64,000 nucleotides of DNA, taken from NCBI GenBank assembly GCA_001970955.1, contig MPUH01000026.1, forward strand, positions 1-64,000, given 5' to 3'. Every line of letters begins with the position of its first letter. Position 1 is the stretch's first letter. The notes beneath the pieces are model-generated. The model did no database searches and was not told the origin of the DNA. It worked only from the letters and a program-made list of their open reading frames with translations. The DNA is from Stentor coeruleus (taxonomy: Eukaryota > Ciliophora > Heterotrichea > Heterotrichida > Stentoridae). Both the position numbers and the translations under genes were made by a program. Positions 30,796 to 40,467 of the stretch are shown here, piece by piece.

Positions 30796-31704
30796 TTTAA
30801 AAGTTTGTTTATCTTAAGATATGAGGTTTTTTCAATCAGAAAATATTTTTTCAAAAGAACTAATGAATTTTAATTAAGTTTATCGGTAATATAATGAAAA
30901 ATCATGAAGGATTATAAAGATCCTATTAAAAATTAATTTATAAACATTAAATGTATAGTTTATAGTATTGCTTAATAGAATTTCTGAAATCATTTATTAA
31001 GGCAAAATTTCAATACATTTTTTCAATTCCCAGTGGTGCTGGGGAAAATACATTTAATCTCTGGACATACAAAAAATTATTAAATAAATATTTTAGCATC
31101 TTAAAATTTTCTAATCAAAATCTCTATTCATTATTTTTTAATTAGATTGAATAACAATTATAGTCACTTATTATAGTAGCACTTCAAATAAGTAATATAT
31201 TTTTTTTAACACCTAATAAATAAAATCATTATTATTCCCTTATTTTTATTATTTTTCACAATCAACCCTTAACTCTTTATAAATAAATAATTTAACCTAA
31301 AAGACATATACTATCCCACATCTTAAAAATATTCACACTACAAAAAATATATTTTCAATACCCTAAACCAAATAATTTTCATCAATCCTTATCTAATAGA
31401 TTCTTCTTTACAATTAAACTAAAAAATTATATTTACTAACCTATAAGCAAAAAAAGCTAACTATAATCAACTCAAAAAAGCTAAAAATTCCAAAAATTAA
31501 TTACCTTTTCTAAACCATAACAAAATTATTAAACTCACTTCCAAAGTGCATAACCGCTAGCATATATTCCCTATCTTTACATCTTATCAAGCCAAATCCT
31601 TCAATTTTTCCTCTTAAACCTATTATTTCTAATCATTAATCCTAAACACCCAAACGAAACCTCCTCACAATTTTATAGTCAAACAAAATTCACCCATAAT
31701 ATTT
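30796..31704. other. Spacer before the histidine-kinase array
   Basis: No gene is visible. From about 31240 to 31704 it is markedly C-rich and G-poor, the 5' flank of the first kinase. A short imperfect hairpin (TTCCCAG / CTGGGGAA) lies at 31027-31046, about 230 bases past the surface-protein stop. Confidence 0.6.
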
Positions 31705-33816
31705 ATGATGTCAGACGAAAAGACAATAAATACTCAGAAAATCTTTCAAGACATAAAATTAGACTCTATAATTCATAGACTTGAACTTGGTATGCCTCCT
31801 GGGATTATTCTAACAATAGGCCAGTTTATTCTTGATTTAGTAACAAGTGGGATGTTTCAGGATTATTGGATGAAAGGATTACTTTTATTTATCCTTTTCA
31901 TGAAAATCTTCTTACTAAAGCAAGTTTCAAATACAAAAAAAAACAGTATCGTACCAGTTGCTATCCTTGTCTCAGAAATCACAAACATGGGAATATCTTT
32001 CTTAGCATTTGCATACTATACTGAATTCCTAGTCCTTTATTCGCAGATTTCAGCATTGTTATTTGTATATTATCAAAGTCATATGTTCTATGATCGTAAA
32101 ATCCTCGTACTTTCCACATTAAAACAAACGGTAATGTGGTCAACAATTGTGTATATGTGCTGCGATGGGGAAAAATCAAGTTATTTTTCAATTGTCATCT
32201 CCAGTTTGACAGTACTCGCATTGTATTTTATGATAATTTACTGCGAATATGTTAAAGACATTCATTTATGCAAATCAAAACTTGAACTTGAGCAAATGCA
32301 TAATAACCTTTCTTCATTAGTCGAATCTATTTCAGATATCATTATCGTCATCAATCAATCTGCGGTATTACGTTTTGCTAATAGTGCTGGGAGAAAAGCA
32401 CTTTCTTGTCTAAGCCCAAAAGACTACTTCTTGAAAGTTCATTATTATAGAAAAACATCCCAGGATGAGAACCCAGAAAAAAACATATTTGACGATATTC
32501 AAAATTTATTCGAAAAATCCCAAGACTCTGAAGTGAATTTTGGAATAGTCCAAAACGAACAAAAGCTTACAGAATGGAAAGGAAAGATTATTGAATGGAA
32601 TTACGAACTCTCAGTAATCCTTTGTGGAAGAGATGTTACAGATTTAGTACGTATGGAAAAACAAAGTAATGAAAATGAATATAAAAATGTCCTTTTAAGA
32701 ACTGTATCCCATGAACTCCGAACACCTACAAGTGTTGTTATATCTACAACTGAACTTATTGAACAAACAGCTAAACTTGATAAAGAAAATCTTGAAAGAT
32801 TAGAAATTATAAAAAGTTCATGTAATTATCAGCTTTGCTTGATAAATGATTTATTGGACTATGCGCAAATGGTATCAGGATGTTTGAAAATAACTAAGAC
32901 ATATTTTAATATTTATGGACTATTTATAGAATGCACAAAGATAATAAAAACACAAATTAAAGGCCAAAATATTAACCTTGAGCTAAAAAACAGTAACTTA
33001 CCTGAGAATTTTTATTCTGACCCACATAGAATTAAACAAGTGCTCCTTAATTTATTGAGCAATGCTAAAAAATTCACTTTAAAAGGGGAAATTGTTTTGA
33101 TTGGGAAATTTAAAGATAATAATTTGATAGTAAAATGCAAAGATACTGGAATTGGGATATCAGAAGATAAACTTTCATTGCTATTTACGGCATATGGGAA
33201 AATCAATGAGTCTTTAAATATCAACCCTCAGGGTACAGGTCTAGGATTAGTAATATCAAATATGCTAGTAAAAGAACTAGGAGGACAAGGGATAAATGTA
33301 AAATCCTCCTTAAATAAAGGGTCGAGTTTTAGTTTTTCTATACCAAATGATGATTATGTTGAAAATTCAGAAGCAGATGTCCCTGAAGAAAATGCTTTAA
33401 TAAGTATCCCTATGTTAGTCACAAAAAAAGTACAGAAAACCTGTCAAATTTTGATTGTTGATGATAATTATTTCACTTATTTAGTATTATCACAAGTTTT
33501 AAAAGGTCAAGGATTTGGGTGTTTTTATGCGCCTAATGGTCATGAGGCTCAAAGAGTCGTCCAAGAAAAAAATTTTGCATGTATTTTGATGGATTGTGAA
33601 ATGCCATTGCTTAATGGTTGGGAAACTACAAAGATTATTAAAAAATTATATGGTAATATGGAGTTTAAAACCCCAATTATAGCTTTTACTGCATATTGTG
33701 ATGAAAGTGTTAATAAAAAATGCTTTGAAGCTGGAATGGTGGATGTTATTGTTAAACCATGTCCTGCAGATGAGCTTATAAAGAAAATTCAGCATTGGAT
33801 TAATCAGGAGATTTGA
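31705..33816 (+). CDS. Hybrid histidine kinase 1 (tandem array)
   Basis: A 703-residue hybrid sensor kinase. Residues about 30-190 contain roughly six hydrophobic membrane segments, and about 205-310 a PAS-like domain (ESISDIIIVINQSAVLRFANS). The HisKA dimerisation domain has the phospho-acceptor in VSHELRTP (His336). The HATPase domain has an N box (KQVLLNLLSNAKKFT), G1 (DTGIGI) and G2 (GTGLGLVIS). A C-terminal receiver carries the acidic pair (IVDD), acceptor Asp630 (MDCEMP) and the conserved Lys in VKPCP. All catalytic residues are intact, so autophosphorylation and relay within one chain are expected; the ligand is unknown. This copy has MPLLNG after the acceptor Asp where the other three have MPIMDG. 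Stop is TGA with an in-frame TAA two codons on. Confidence 0.95.
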   Translation: MMSDEKTINTQKIFQDIKLDSIIHRLELGMPPGIILTIGQFILDLVTSGMFQDYWMKGLLLFILFMKIFLLKQVSNTKKNSIVPVAILVSEITNMGISFLAFAYYTEFLVLYSQISALLFVYYQSHMFYDRKILVLSTLKQTVMWSTIVYMCCDGEKSSYFSIVISSLTVLALYFMIIYCEYVKDIHLCKSKLELEQMHNNLSSLVESISDIIIVINQSAVLRFANSAGRKALSCLSPKDYFLKVHYYRKTSQDENPEKNIFDDIQNLFEKSQDSEVNFGIVQNEQKLTEWKGKIIEWNYELSVILCGRDVTDLVRMEKQSNENEYKNVLLRTVSHELRTPTSVVISTTELIEQTAKLDKENLERLEIIKSSCNYQLCLINDLLDYAQMVSGCLKITKTYFNIYGLFIECTKIIKTQIKGQNINLELKNSNLPENFYSDPHRIKQVLLNLLSNAKKFTLKGEIVLIGKFKDNNLIVKCKDTGIGISEDKLSLLFTAYGKINESLNINPQGTGLGLVISNMLVKELGGQGINVKSSLNKGSSFSFSIPNDDYVENSEADVPEENALISIPMLVTKKVQKTCQILIVDDNYFTYLVLSQVLKGQGFGCFYAPNGHEAQRVVQEKNFACILMDCEMPLLNGWETTKIIKKLYGNMEFKTPIIAFTAYCDESVNKKCFEAGMVDVIVKPCPADELIKKIQHWINQEI

Positions 33817-34400
33817 GTTTAAGTGTTAATAATATATATGTTGAGATTTTTATTAGGATTTTAGATTTTAATTTGGTATAATTTAAAAGTTTATTATTAT
33901 TTGTTATTTGATTATGCGATTGCTATTTTTTTTTTCATTAGAAAATTCTTGTGTGTATATTAATTAGATGACTTTTACAACTTTTATGATATTTTTATGG
34001 CTTGATAGCTTTTGAGTTTATATTTAGATTAATGTTAAGGGTAGAAATCACAAACTTAAAATATTATAGTATTAAAGCTTTAAAGTAAAATTTTGTTTTG
34101 AATTGTATTATACTCAATATTCCTGAAACTTCAAAAAAACTACAAAAAATCAATTAATCTTATATCTAAAATCCCAAAAGCACATAATTAAACTTATTTA
34201 CAAAACTCTAAAAAACACTAAAATCATCTCCAACACCAATTTTTTTTCATAAGAATTCAAAACATCTCCTTATATAAAAAACCAAAAAAACACAATTTTA
34301 ATATTAACTTATAATAATCAAAACCACTTCTTACACAAAAAATTGAATAATCTCTAATTTCCAACTTCTTTACTTATATTTTCGTTACCATATATTTATA
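33817..34400. other. Spacer between kinase genes 1 and 2
   Basis: G-leaning for about 250 bases after the stop, then C-rich and G-poor up to the next start. No gene or repeat seen. Confidence 0.6.
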
Positions 34401-36506
34401 ATGAATTTAAATTCTGACTCAGAAGAAGGTAAAATTTTAGATGCAATAAAAAAAGATACAATACATGAAAGGCTAGCTTCTGGTTTGTTATGTGGTATTA
34501 TAATTCCACTTATTCATTTGTTCTCTGATGCTTATTACAATGGGTTGAATAATAACTATTCATTGAAATTTATGATGATAGCAATGTCTTTGAATCATTA
34601 CTTTTTTAGAAAATCGTTACCATCCAGATCAAAGACCTTTGTTTTGATGATTTCTATTGCTGTTACTGAGATTTCGAATATTGCCATGGGTGCATTAGCT
34701 GTATTTTATTTTCCTGAGTGCTTGGTGTTTTATTCTCAAACTTCAGCTCTTATTTATGTTTATCATGAAGGGTATTTGATCTCAAGTACATTTTTTTTGT
34801 GTTTGCTTGCAGCTAAACAAACTGCAATATGGACTTTTTACACTTACGCCTACTCTGGTTTTCAACTAAAAGAAACCTCAGCTTATATTGCAGGGATTAT
34901 CTGCTTGTTTTTACTTTATTTCTTCATAGGCTACTATGATTATAAAAAAGATATAAGCCTTTGCAAATCCAAACTTGAAAACCAAACTATGCATAAAAAC
35001 ATCTTAGCCGTAGTAGACTCAATTTCAGACAGTATTCTTATAATAGACCAATCCAATGATATTATTTTCGCTAATAGTTGTGGAAAAAAACTCGTCAATT
35101 CACCCTCAGCTTCAAAATTTTTTAAAGGAAAAAAGTATTATCGTTGCTATTGCGAAAAAACAAACAACGACAAAAAAGTCATCAAAGATATAAATTTATT
35201 ATTTAAAACTTCGATAAACACTGAAGTTTGTTTTGGAATTTTACATCAACAAAATGAACTTTATGAATGGAAAGGGAAACTTATTTTCTGGAACAACAAA
35301 GAATCTATAATCTTATGTGGTAGAAATGTCACACATTTAGTAAACATGGAAAAAGAAAGTAGTGAAAGTAAATATAAATCAGCTTTACTTAGAACAGTAT
35401 CACATGAATTAAGAACCCCAACAAGTGCAGTGATATCTTTAACTCAAATAATAGAATCATCAGAACGTTTTTCTCCTGAAAATGCTGAGAGGTTAGAAAT
35501 AATCAAAGACTCTTGTAGTTATCAGTTATGTCTTATAAATGATTTATTAGACTATGCACAAATTCTTTCAGGGTGTTTGAAAATTACAAACATTTTTTTT
35601 AATATGCATCAATTATGCTTAGATTGTATGAAAATTATAAAAGTTCAATTAAATGAAAAAGCTGTGAAACTTGAGTTTTGTGCGAAAAATATCCCAGATC
35701 TTATATACTCAGATCCATATAGATTGAAACAAGTGATTTTGAATTTATTAAGTAATGCAAGAAAATTTACTAAAAAAGGGAGAATTGTTTTAGATTTAAG
35801 CTATGAAAAATGTAATGTTATTGTGAAATGTAAGGATACTGGTATAGGGATAGCGAAAGATAAAATCAAAGAGCTTTTTGTCCCTTTTGGTACTTTAGAA
35901 AGTTCTCAGACTATGAATCCTCAAGGTGTTGGATTAGGTTTGGTAATTTCGAATATGTTGATTAAAGAACTTGGGGGTATTGGGATTAAAGTTGAATCTG
36001 AAGTTGGTATAGGTTCATGTTTTAGCTTTTATATACATGCTGATTGTGAATCTTCTAATACTAACTCTGATGTTGCTGAAGAAAATATTAAAGTCTCAAT
36101 AAAATCGATTTACCCTAAAACTATACTTAAAAGAAATGAAATTTTGATTGTCGATGATACAAATTTTAATATTCTAGCTTTGACACAGATACTTAAAAAT
36201 GAAGGATTTTTATGTTATTCGGCTATGAATGGAGAAGATGCTATAAATTTTGTCAGGACAAGAGACTTTTCTTGTGTTATAATGGATTGTGAAATGCCTA
36301 TTATGGATGGGTGGGAGGCTTGTAAGAAAATCAGCAAGATGTTTGAGGAAAATATTATTAAAAAAATCCCTCCTATTATTGCTTATACTGCACACACATC
36401 AGATTTTATTATGAATAAATGCAAAGAAGCTGGGATGAAAGATGTGATTATTAAGCCATGCACTTCTGAGGATTTGTTGAGCAAAGTTAAGTGTTGGATA
36501 GAATAG
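34401..36506 (+). CDS. Hybrid histidine kinase 2 (tandem array)
   Basis: A 701-residue paralog of the preceding gene with the same order: membrane segments (about 30-190), PAS-like region (about 200-310; DSISDSILIIDQSNDIIFAN), HisKA with His335 in VSHELRTP, HATPase (KQVILNLLSNARKFT, DTGIGI, GVGLGLVIS) and receiver with Asp629 (MDCEMPIMDGWE) and the KPC lysine. All catalytic motifs are intact. The membrane part is the most divergent section, so the copies may sense different stimuli while sharing the output mechanism. No histidine-phosphotransfer protein or separate response regulator is encoded nearby, so the downstream partner is elsewhere. Stop is TAG. Confidence 0.95.
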   Translation: MNLNSDSEEGKILDAIKKDTIHERLASGLLCGIIIPLIHLFSDAYYNGLNNNYSLKFMMIAMSLNHYFFRKSLPSRSKTFVLMISIAVTEISNIAMGALAVFYFPECLVFYSQTSALIYVYHEGYLISSTFFLCLLAAKQTAIWTFYTYAYSGFQLKETSAYIAGIICLFLLYFFIGYYDYKKDISLCKSKLENQTMHKNILAVVDSISDSILIIDQSNDIIFANSCGKKLVNSPSASKFFKGKKYYRCYCEKTNNDKKVIKDINLLFKTSINTEVCFGILHQQNELYEWKGKLIFWNNKESIILCGRNVTHLVNMEKESSESKYKSALLRTVSHELRTPTSAVISLTQIIESSERFSPENAERLEIIKDSCSYQLCLINDLLDYAQILSGCLKITNIFFNMHQLCLDCMKIIKVQLNEKAVKLEFCAKNIPDLIYSDPYRLKQVILNLLSNARKFTKKGRIVLDLSYEKCNVIVKCKDTGIGIAKDKIKELFVPFGTLESSQTMNPQGVGLGLVISNMLIKELGGIGIKVESEVGIGSCFSFYIHADCESSNTNSDVAEENIKVSIKSIYPKTILKRNEILIVDDTNFNILALTQILKNEGFLCYSAMNGEDAINFVRTRDFSCVIMDCEMPIMDGWEACKKISKMFEENIIKKIPPIIAYTAHTSDFIMNKCKEAGMKDVIIKPCTSEDLLSKVKCWIE

Positions 36507-37414
36507 GGTGTTGCTTTATTTTTAAATTTTGATTTAATTTAATAATGATTCTAAGGTTTTACTTTGTTTTTTTATTAAAGAAGCCTTTTTGTTTCTAAAA
36601 GAAAAGTTTGGTATGATAATGAAGGATACTTAAGAAAATTATGAACTAAAGGTAATTTGAAAAAAAATGTTTTGAGGGTATTAAGAATAATTTGGAATGT
36701 TTATATTATTGGATAAAACTTTAGTTAGAAATTATGATTATGTGAAAAATCTAGAAATAACTTGCAAAAATCTAGAATTTTTTTTTCATTAGCAGCTATA
36801 TGTTATTTAATACAAAAATACTAAAATAAGATGCCATTTATTAGTATTAATTAAGAGATAGTATGCTAATTTGAAAAATTTCTAATATAAAATGTAAGCA
36901 AAGATAGGGGTAGACAATTATTAATATATTCAAATAGTGTTTTCTTAGAGAACTAATGAAATTAGCATATCGGAACAATATTTATATCATTTTGTGAAAT
37001 GCTTGCATAAGAAGGGGACAATCAGAAATAACTTCAATTCACTATTTTTACTCACACATAAAAATATCTAATCCTATTCTTAATTACTCTCTCACAAAAA
37101 ATTACTAATAAACCCTTCAACGAAATTCAACTAATTTTCAATCAACCTTTAACCCTATATTATTATCTTTTCATAGCCAAGCATACAATAAAAAGCCAGC
37201 AACACACAAAATCACACAAATTGATATACCAAATAATAAAACATATAAATAAACTTAAATCATACATCAACTATATAATCTCCATAAATAAAAAATCCTC
37301 ATCCCTCAAATCAAAAATCTTCCTACTTTCCCTACAAAACTCATAATTCTTATAAACCCAAATCCTTATACTAAAAAAATCGTATTAAAACATAATATTT
37401 TCAATATAATATAT
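36507..37414. other. Spacer between kinase genes 2 and 3
   Basis: About 900 bases, AT-rich. G-leaning at the left, changing to C-rich and G-poor from about 37030. No gene, tRNA or repeat recognised. Confidence 0.6.
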
Positions 37415-39523
37415 ATGTTCTTTAAACCAGATACCGAAGAAGCTAAAGTTTTAGAAAAATACAAAAACGCCTCTATACGGAAAAGACTCAACATCGGGAT
37501 CATATGTGGGAGTATTATTCCTCTAATACACGTGATATATGATATAATACTCAATGGTCTGTTCTCAAATTATGAATGCAAAGCTATCTCTACAACAATA
37601 TCCTTATTATATTTCTATTTAATGATAACTATAGACAAAAAACCAAACAGTTTTACAACTATCTTTGCAATTATCCTAACAGATCTTGGAAATATCATCT
37701 TAGGTATAACAGCGGTATATTTTTATCCAGAATGCATAATTTTTTATTCACAGGTTTCAGCAATTCTATTTGTCTTTTATGAAAGTTTCCTTATATTAAG
37801 TACAAAAACACTTGCAATTGCTATTGGTAAACAAATTACTATATGGGTGATTTTTACATATTTAAGTACTGATTTTGATTTTCCTGACCCTGCTCCGTTT
37901 ATATCTGGGATATTTTCTATGCTGATTTTCTGTTTTTTTATAGCGTATTTCGATTATGCTAAGGATATAAAATTATGTAAGTCAAAGATTAAGAATAGAA
38001 ATATGCATAGGAATATTCTTTCGGTTGTTGAAGCTATTTCTGATTGTATTGTTGTTATTGATGAAAAACTTGAGATAGTTTTTGCTAATAGTTGTGCTAA
38101 GGTGGTTTTTGAAGGCCAAAATCCTCAGAGTTTTTTTATGAAAAGCGAGTATTATAGGAGGTATTCCAGTGGGAAAGTTAATGAAGAAAATGCATTAGCT
38201 GATATTAAGTTACTTTTTACTAATAGCTTAGGCGCTGAAGCAGTTTTAGGAATCCTTAAATATAATGATTCACTTACAGAATGGAAAGGAAAGCTTGTAA
38301 AATGGAATGAAAAACTGTCGATAATTCTTAGTGGGCGTAATGTATCTCATCTTGTTAAAATGGAGAAAGAAACTAATGAAAATCAATACAAATCAGCTCT
38401 TTTAAGAACTGTAACTCATGAACTCCGAACACCAGCAAGCGCTATTATCTCAATAACAAATCTTATTGAAACATCACAACAATTATCTTCAGATAATCTT
38501 GAACGACTTGATATAATAAAAAACTCTTGTAGTTATCAACTTTGTCTTATAAATGATCTTTTAGACTATGCTCAGATAATCTCAGGGTGTTTGAAAATTT
38601 CTTTAATATATTTCAATATTCAGCAAATGTTATTAGATTGCATAAAAATTATAAAAATTCAATTATATGAAGTAACAGTAAAGCTTAGCCTAACAACAAC
38701 AGATCTTCCTGAACTTATATACTCAGATCCTCACAGAATAAAGCAAATAATCTTAAACCTCCTAAGTAACGCTAGAAAATTCACAATAAAAGGTTCAATA
38801 GTTTTAGACATCTCCTATAAAAAATCTTTTCTTACTATAAAATGCTTAGACTCAGGCATAGGTATTCCTAAAGATAAACTTGATAATCTTTTTATCCCAT
38901 TTGGTAAACTAGAAAGTACAATGAAAATAAACCCACAAGGTGTAGGTTTAGGTCTTGTTATATCAGACATGCTAGTAAAAGAACTTGGTGGTCAAGGGAT
39001 TCAAGTTCAATCAGAACTAGATAAAGGTTCATGTTTTAGTTTCAGTATCCCCGTAATTGGAAGTTCAAATTCTAATGATTCAGAAATAGCTGAAGAAAAT
39101 GCAAGGGTTAGTATTCCTTCTATATACACAAAATCTATGATAAATCGATGTGAAATCCTTGTTGTTGATGATATGTGTTTTAATGCTGAAGCGTTAACTC
39201 AAATGCTAAAAAGTCAAGGGATTATTGCATCGTATACACTTAATGGACAAGATGCGATTAATATGATTAAAAAGAAAAAATACTCTTGTGTGCTAATGGA
39301 TTGTGAAATGCCTATTATGGATGGATGGGAGACTACTAAGAAAATCAGAGAAATTTATGAGAAAAATGAAATTAGTTATATGCCCCCTATTTTAGCTTGT
39401 ACAGCTCATACGTCTGAAGTGATTATTTTGAAATGTAAAGAAGCTGGGATGGATGATACGATTATTAAACCTTGTCCTATTGAAATCTTGCTTATGAAAA
39501 TTAGGTATTGGATGGAAAGGTGA
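37415..39523 (+). CDS. Hybrid histidine kinase 3 (tandem array)
   Basis: A 702-residue paralog with the same architecture: membrane segments, PAS-like region (EAISDCIVVIDEKLEIVFAN), HisKA, HATPase and receiver. Two differences in usually constant positions stand out. The H box reads VTHELRTP (Thr before His335, where the other three copies have Ser), and the G1 box reads LDSGIGI (Ser where the others have Thr). Both are conservative and activity is probably retained. The N box (KQIILNLLSNARKFT), G2 (GVGLGLVIS), receiver Asp629 (MDCEMPIMDGWE) and KPCP lysine are intact. Stop is TGA with an in-frame TAA four codons later. Confidence 0.95.
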   Translation: MFFKPDTEEAKVLEKYKNASIRKRLNIGIICGSIIPLIHVIYDIILNGLFSNYECKAISTTISLLYFYLMITIDKKPNSFTTIFAIILTDLGNIILGITAVYFYPECIIFYSQVSAILFVFYESFLILSTKTLAIAIGKQITIWVIFTYLSTDFDFPDPAPFISGIFSMLIFCFFIAYFDYAKDIKLCKSKIKNRNMHRNILSVVEAISDCIVVIDEKLEIVFANSCAKVVFEGQNPQSFFMKSEYYRRYSSGKVNEENALADIKLLFTNSLGAEAVLGILKYNDSLTEWKGKLVKWNEKLSIILSGRNVSHLVKMEKETNENQYKSALLRTVTHELRTPASAIISITNLIETSQQLSSDNLERLDIIKNSCSYQLCLINDLLDYAQIISGCLKISLIYFNIQQMLLDCIKIIKIQLYEVTVKLSLTTTDLPELIYSDPHRIKQIILNLLSNARKFTIKGSIVLDISYKKSFLTIKCLDSGIGIPKDKLDNLFIPFGKLESTMKINPQGVGLGLVISDMLVKELGGQGIQVQSELDKGSCFSFSIPVIGSSNSNDSEIAEENARVSIPSIYTKSMINRCEILVVDDMCFNAEALTQMLKSQGIIASYTLNGQDAINMIKKKKYSCVLMDCEMPIMDGWETTKKIREIYEKNEISYMPPILACTAHTSEVIILKCKEAGMDDTIIKPCPIEILLMKIRYWMER

Positions 39524-40467
39524 TTTACAATATAATTAAAATTTTTTTTTTGTTATATATGGAAGGGTAGGCTTTGTATTGGAAAAGTTTTTTGTGTTGG
39601 GGGTTTGGATTTAGGTGGTTTTGGATGATTTTATTTAAATTTTTTTAAGGAGAAGGTGTGAGGGTTAGTAAATTATTGATAGAAACTTGTTTTGGATATT
39701 TTGTATATAAAATAATGTATTAAAGCTCAGAACCTTTTTATATGATATAAACAAATATAAATCCTGGAAAATAAAATGTCCCTTAGTGAAATGGGATATT
39801 TATTTGGAAAATAAGATGCACTAACATGATAAAAATAAATAAATATAATACAAAAAGCCTATAACCCGCATAAAAGCAAAGTGATTTAGAGTTTTGAATC
39901 TAATTTACCTTGAGACTTCACATGCAAAACTCCAAATGCTTTATTAGAAATTAGGTCGAAATGGAATACTAGACACAAATTGCAATAAAAAAATAAGATT
40001 TTTATCTTATCTTATACTACAATAAACAACTACTATTAAGTAGCGACTACTCAAAAAAAAAAAATTATATTTTTGCTATCTAAAATACAATAATCTATAA
40101 CAATATTCCAATACATCTTTCATAATCCTCGTTATAAAAATATGTTACTATTTATATAAACTATTTTATAAATCCGTCAAATATAAACAGATTTTATATA
40201 AATATCCTTATTTACAAGTATATTATCCTTTATTATATATCATCTTTTCTTTAATACCAAAATTCCATATCAAAATACCCACTTTCATATTAATTATCTC
40301 TAGAAACATATGGAAAGATTTCAAAAACCAAAAAAATAAATTTTAAGCCTGAAAAAAACCTCTTCAAAAAATCAGAAAAAGTATACCAAATACCTAAAAA
40401 CCTAAAACCATCTTATTTCATAATAAAAACCATCTAATCTCTTATAAGTTTCCTATATAAACCCAAA
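39524..40467. other. Spacer between kinase genes 3 and 4
   Basis: Very clear composition switch: G-rich and C-poor from 39524 to about 39700, C-rich and G-poor from about 40070 to 40467. No gene or RNA gene seen. Confidence 0.6.

Noticed and set aside
31027-31046. Imperfect hairpin (TTCCCAG / CTGGGGAA) after the surface gene
   Set aside because: Short, imperfect and about 230 bases past the stop, with no run of T or repeat elsewhere to support a terminator.
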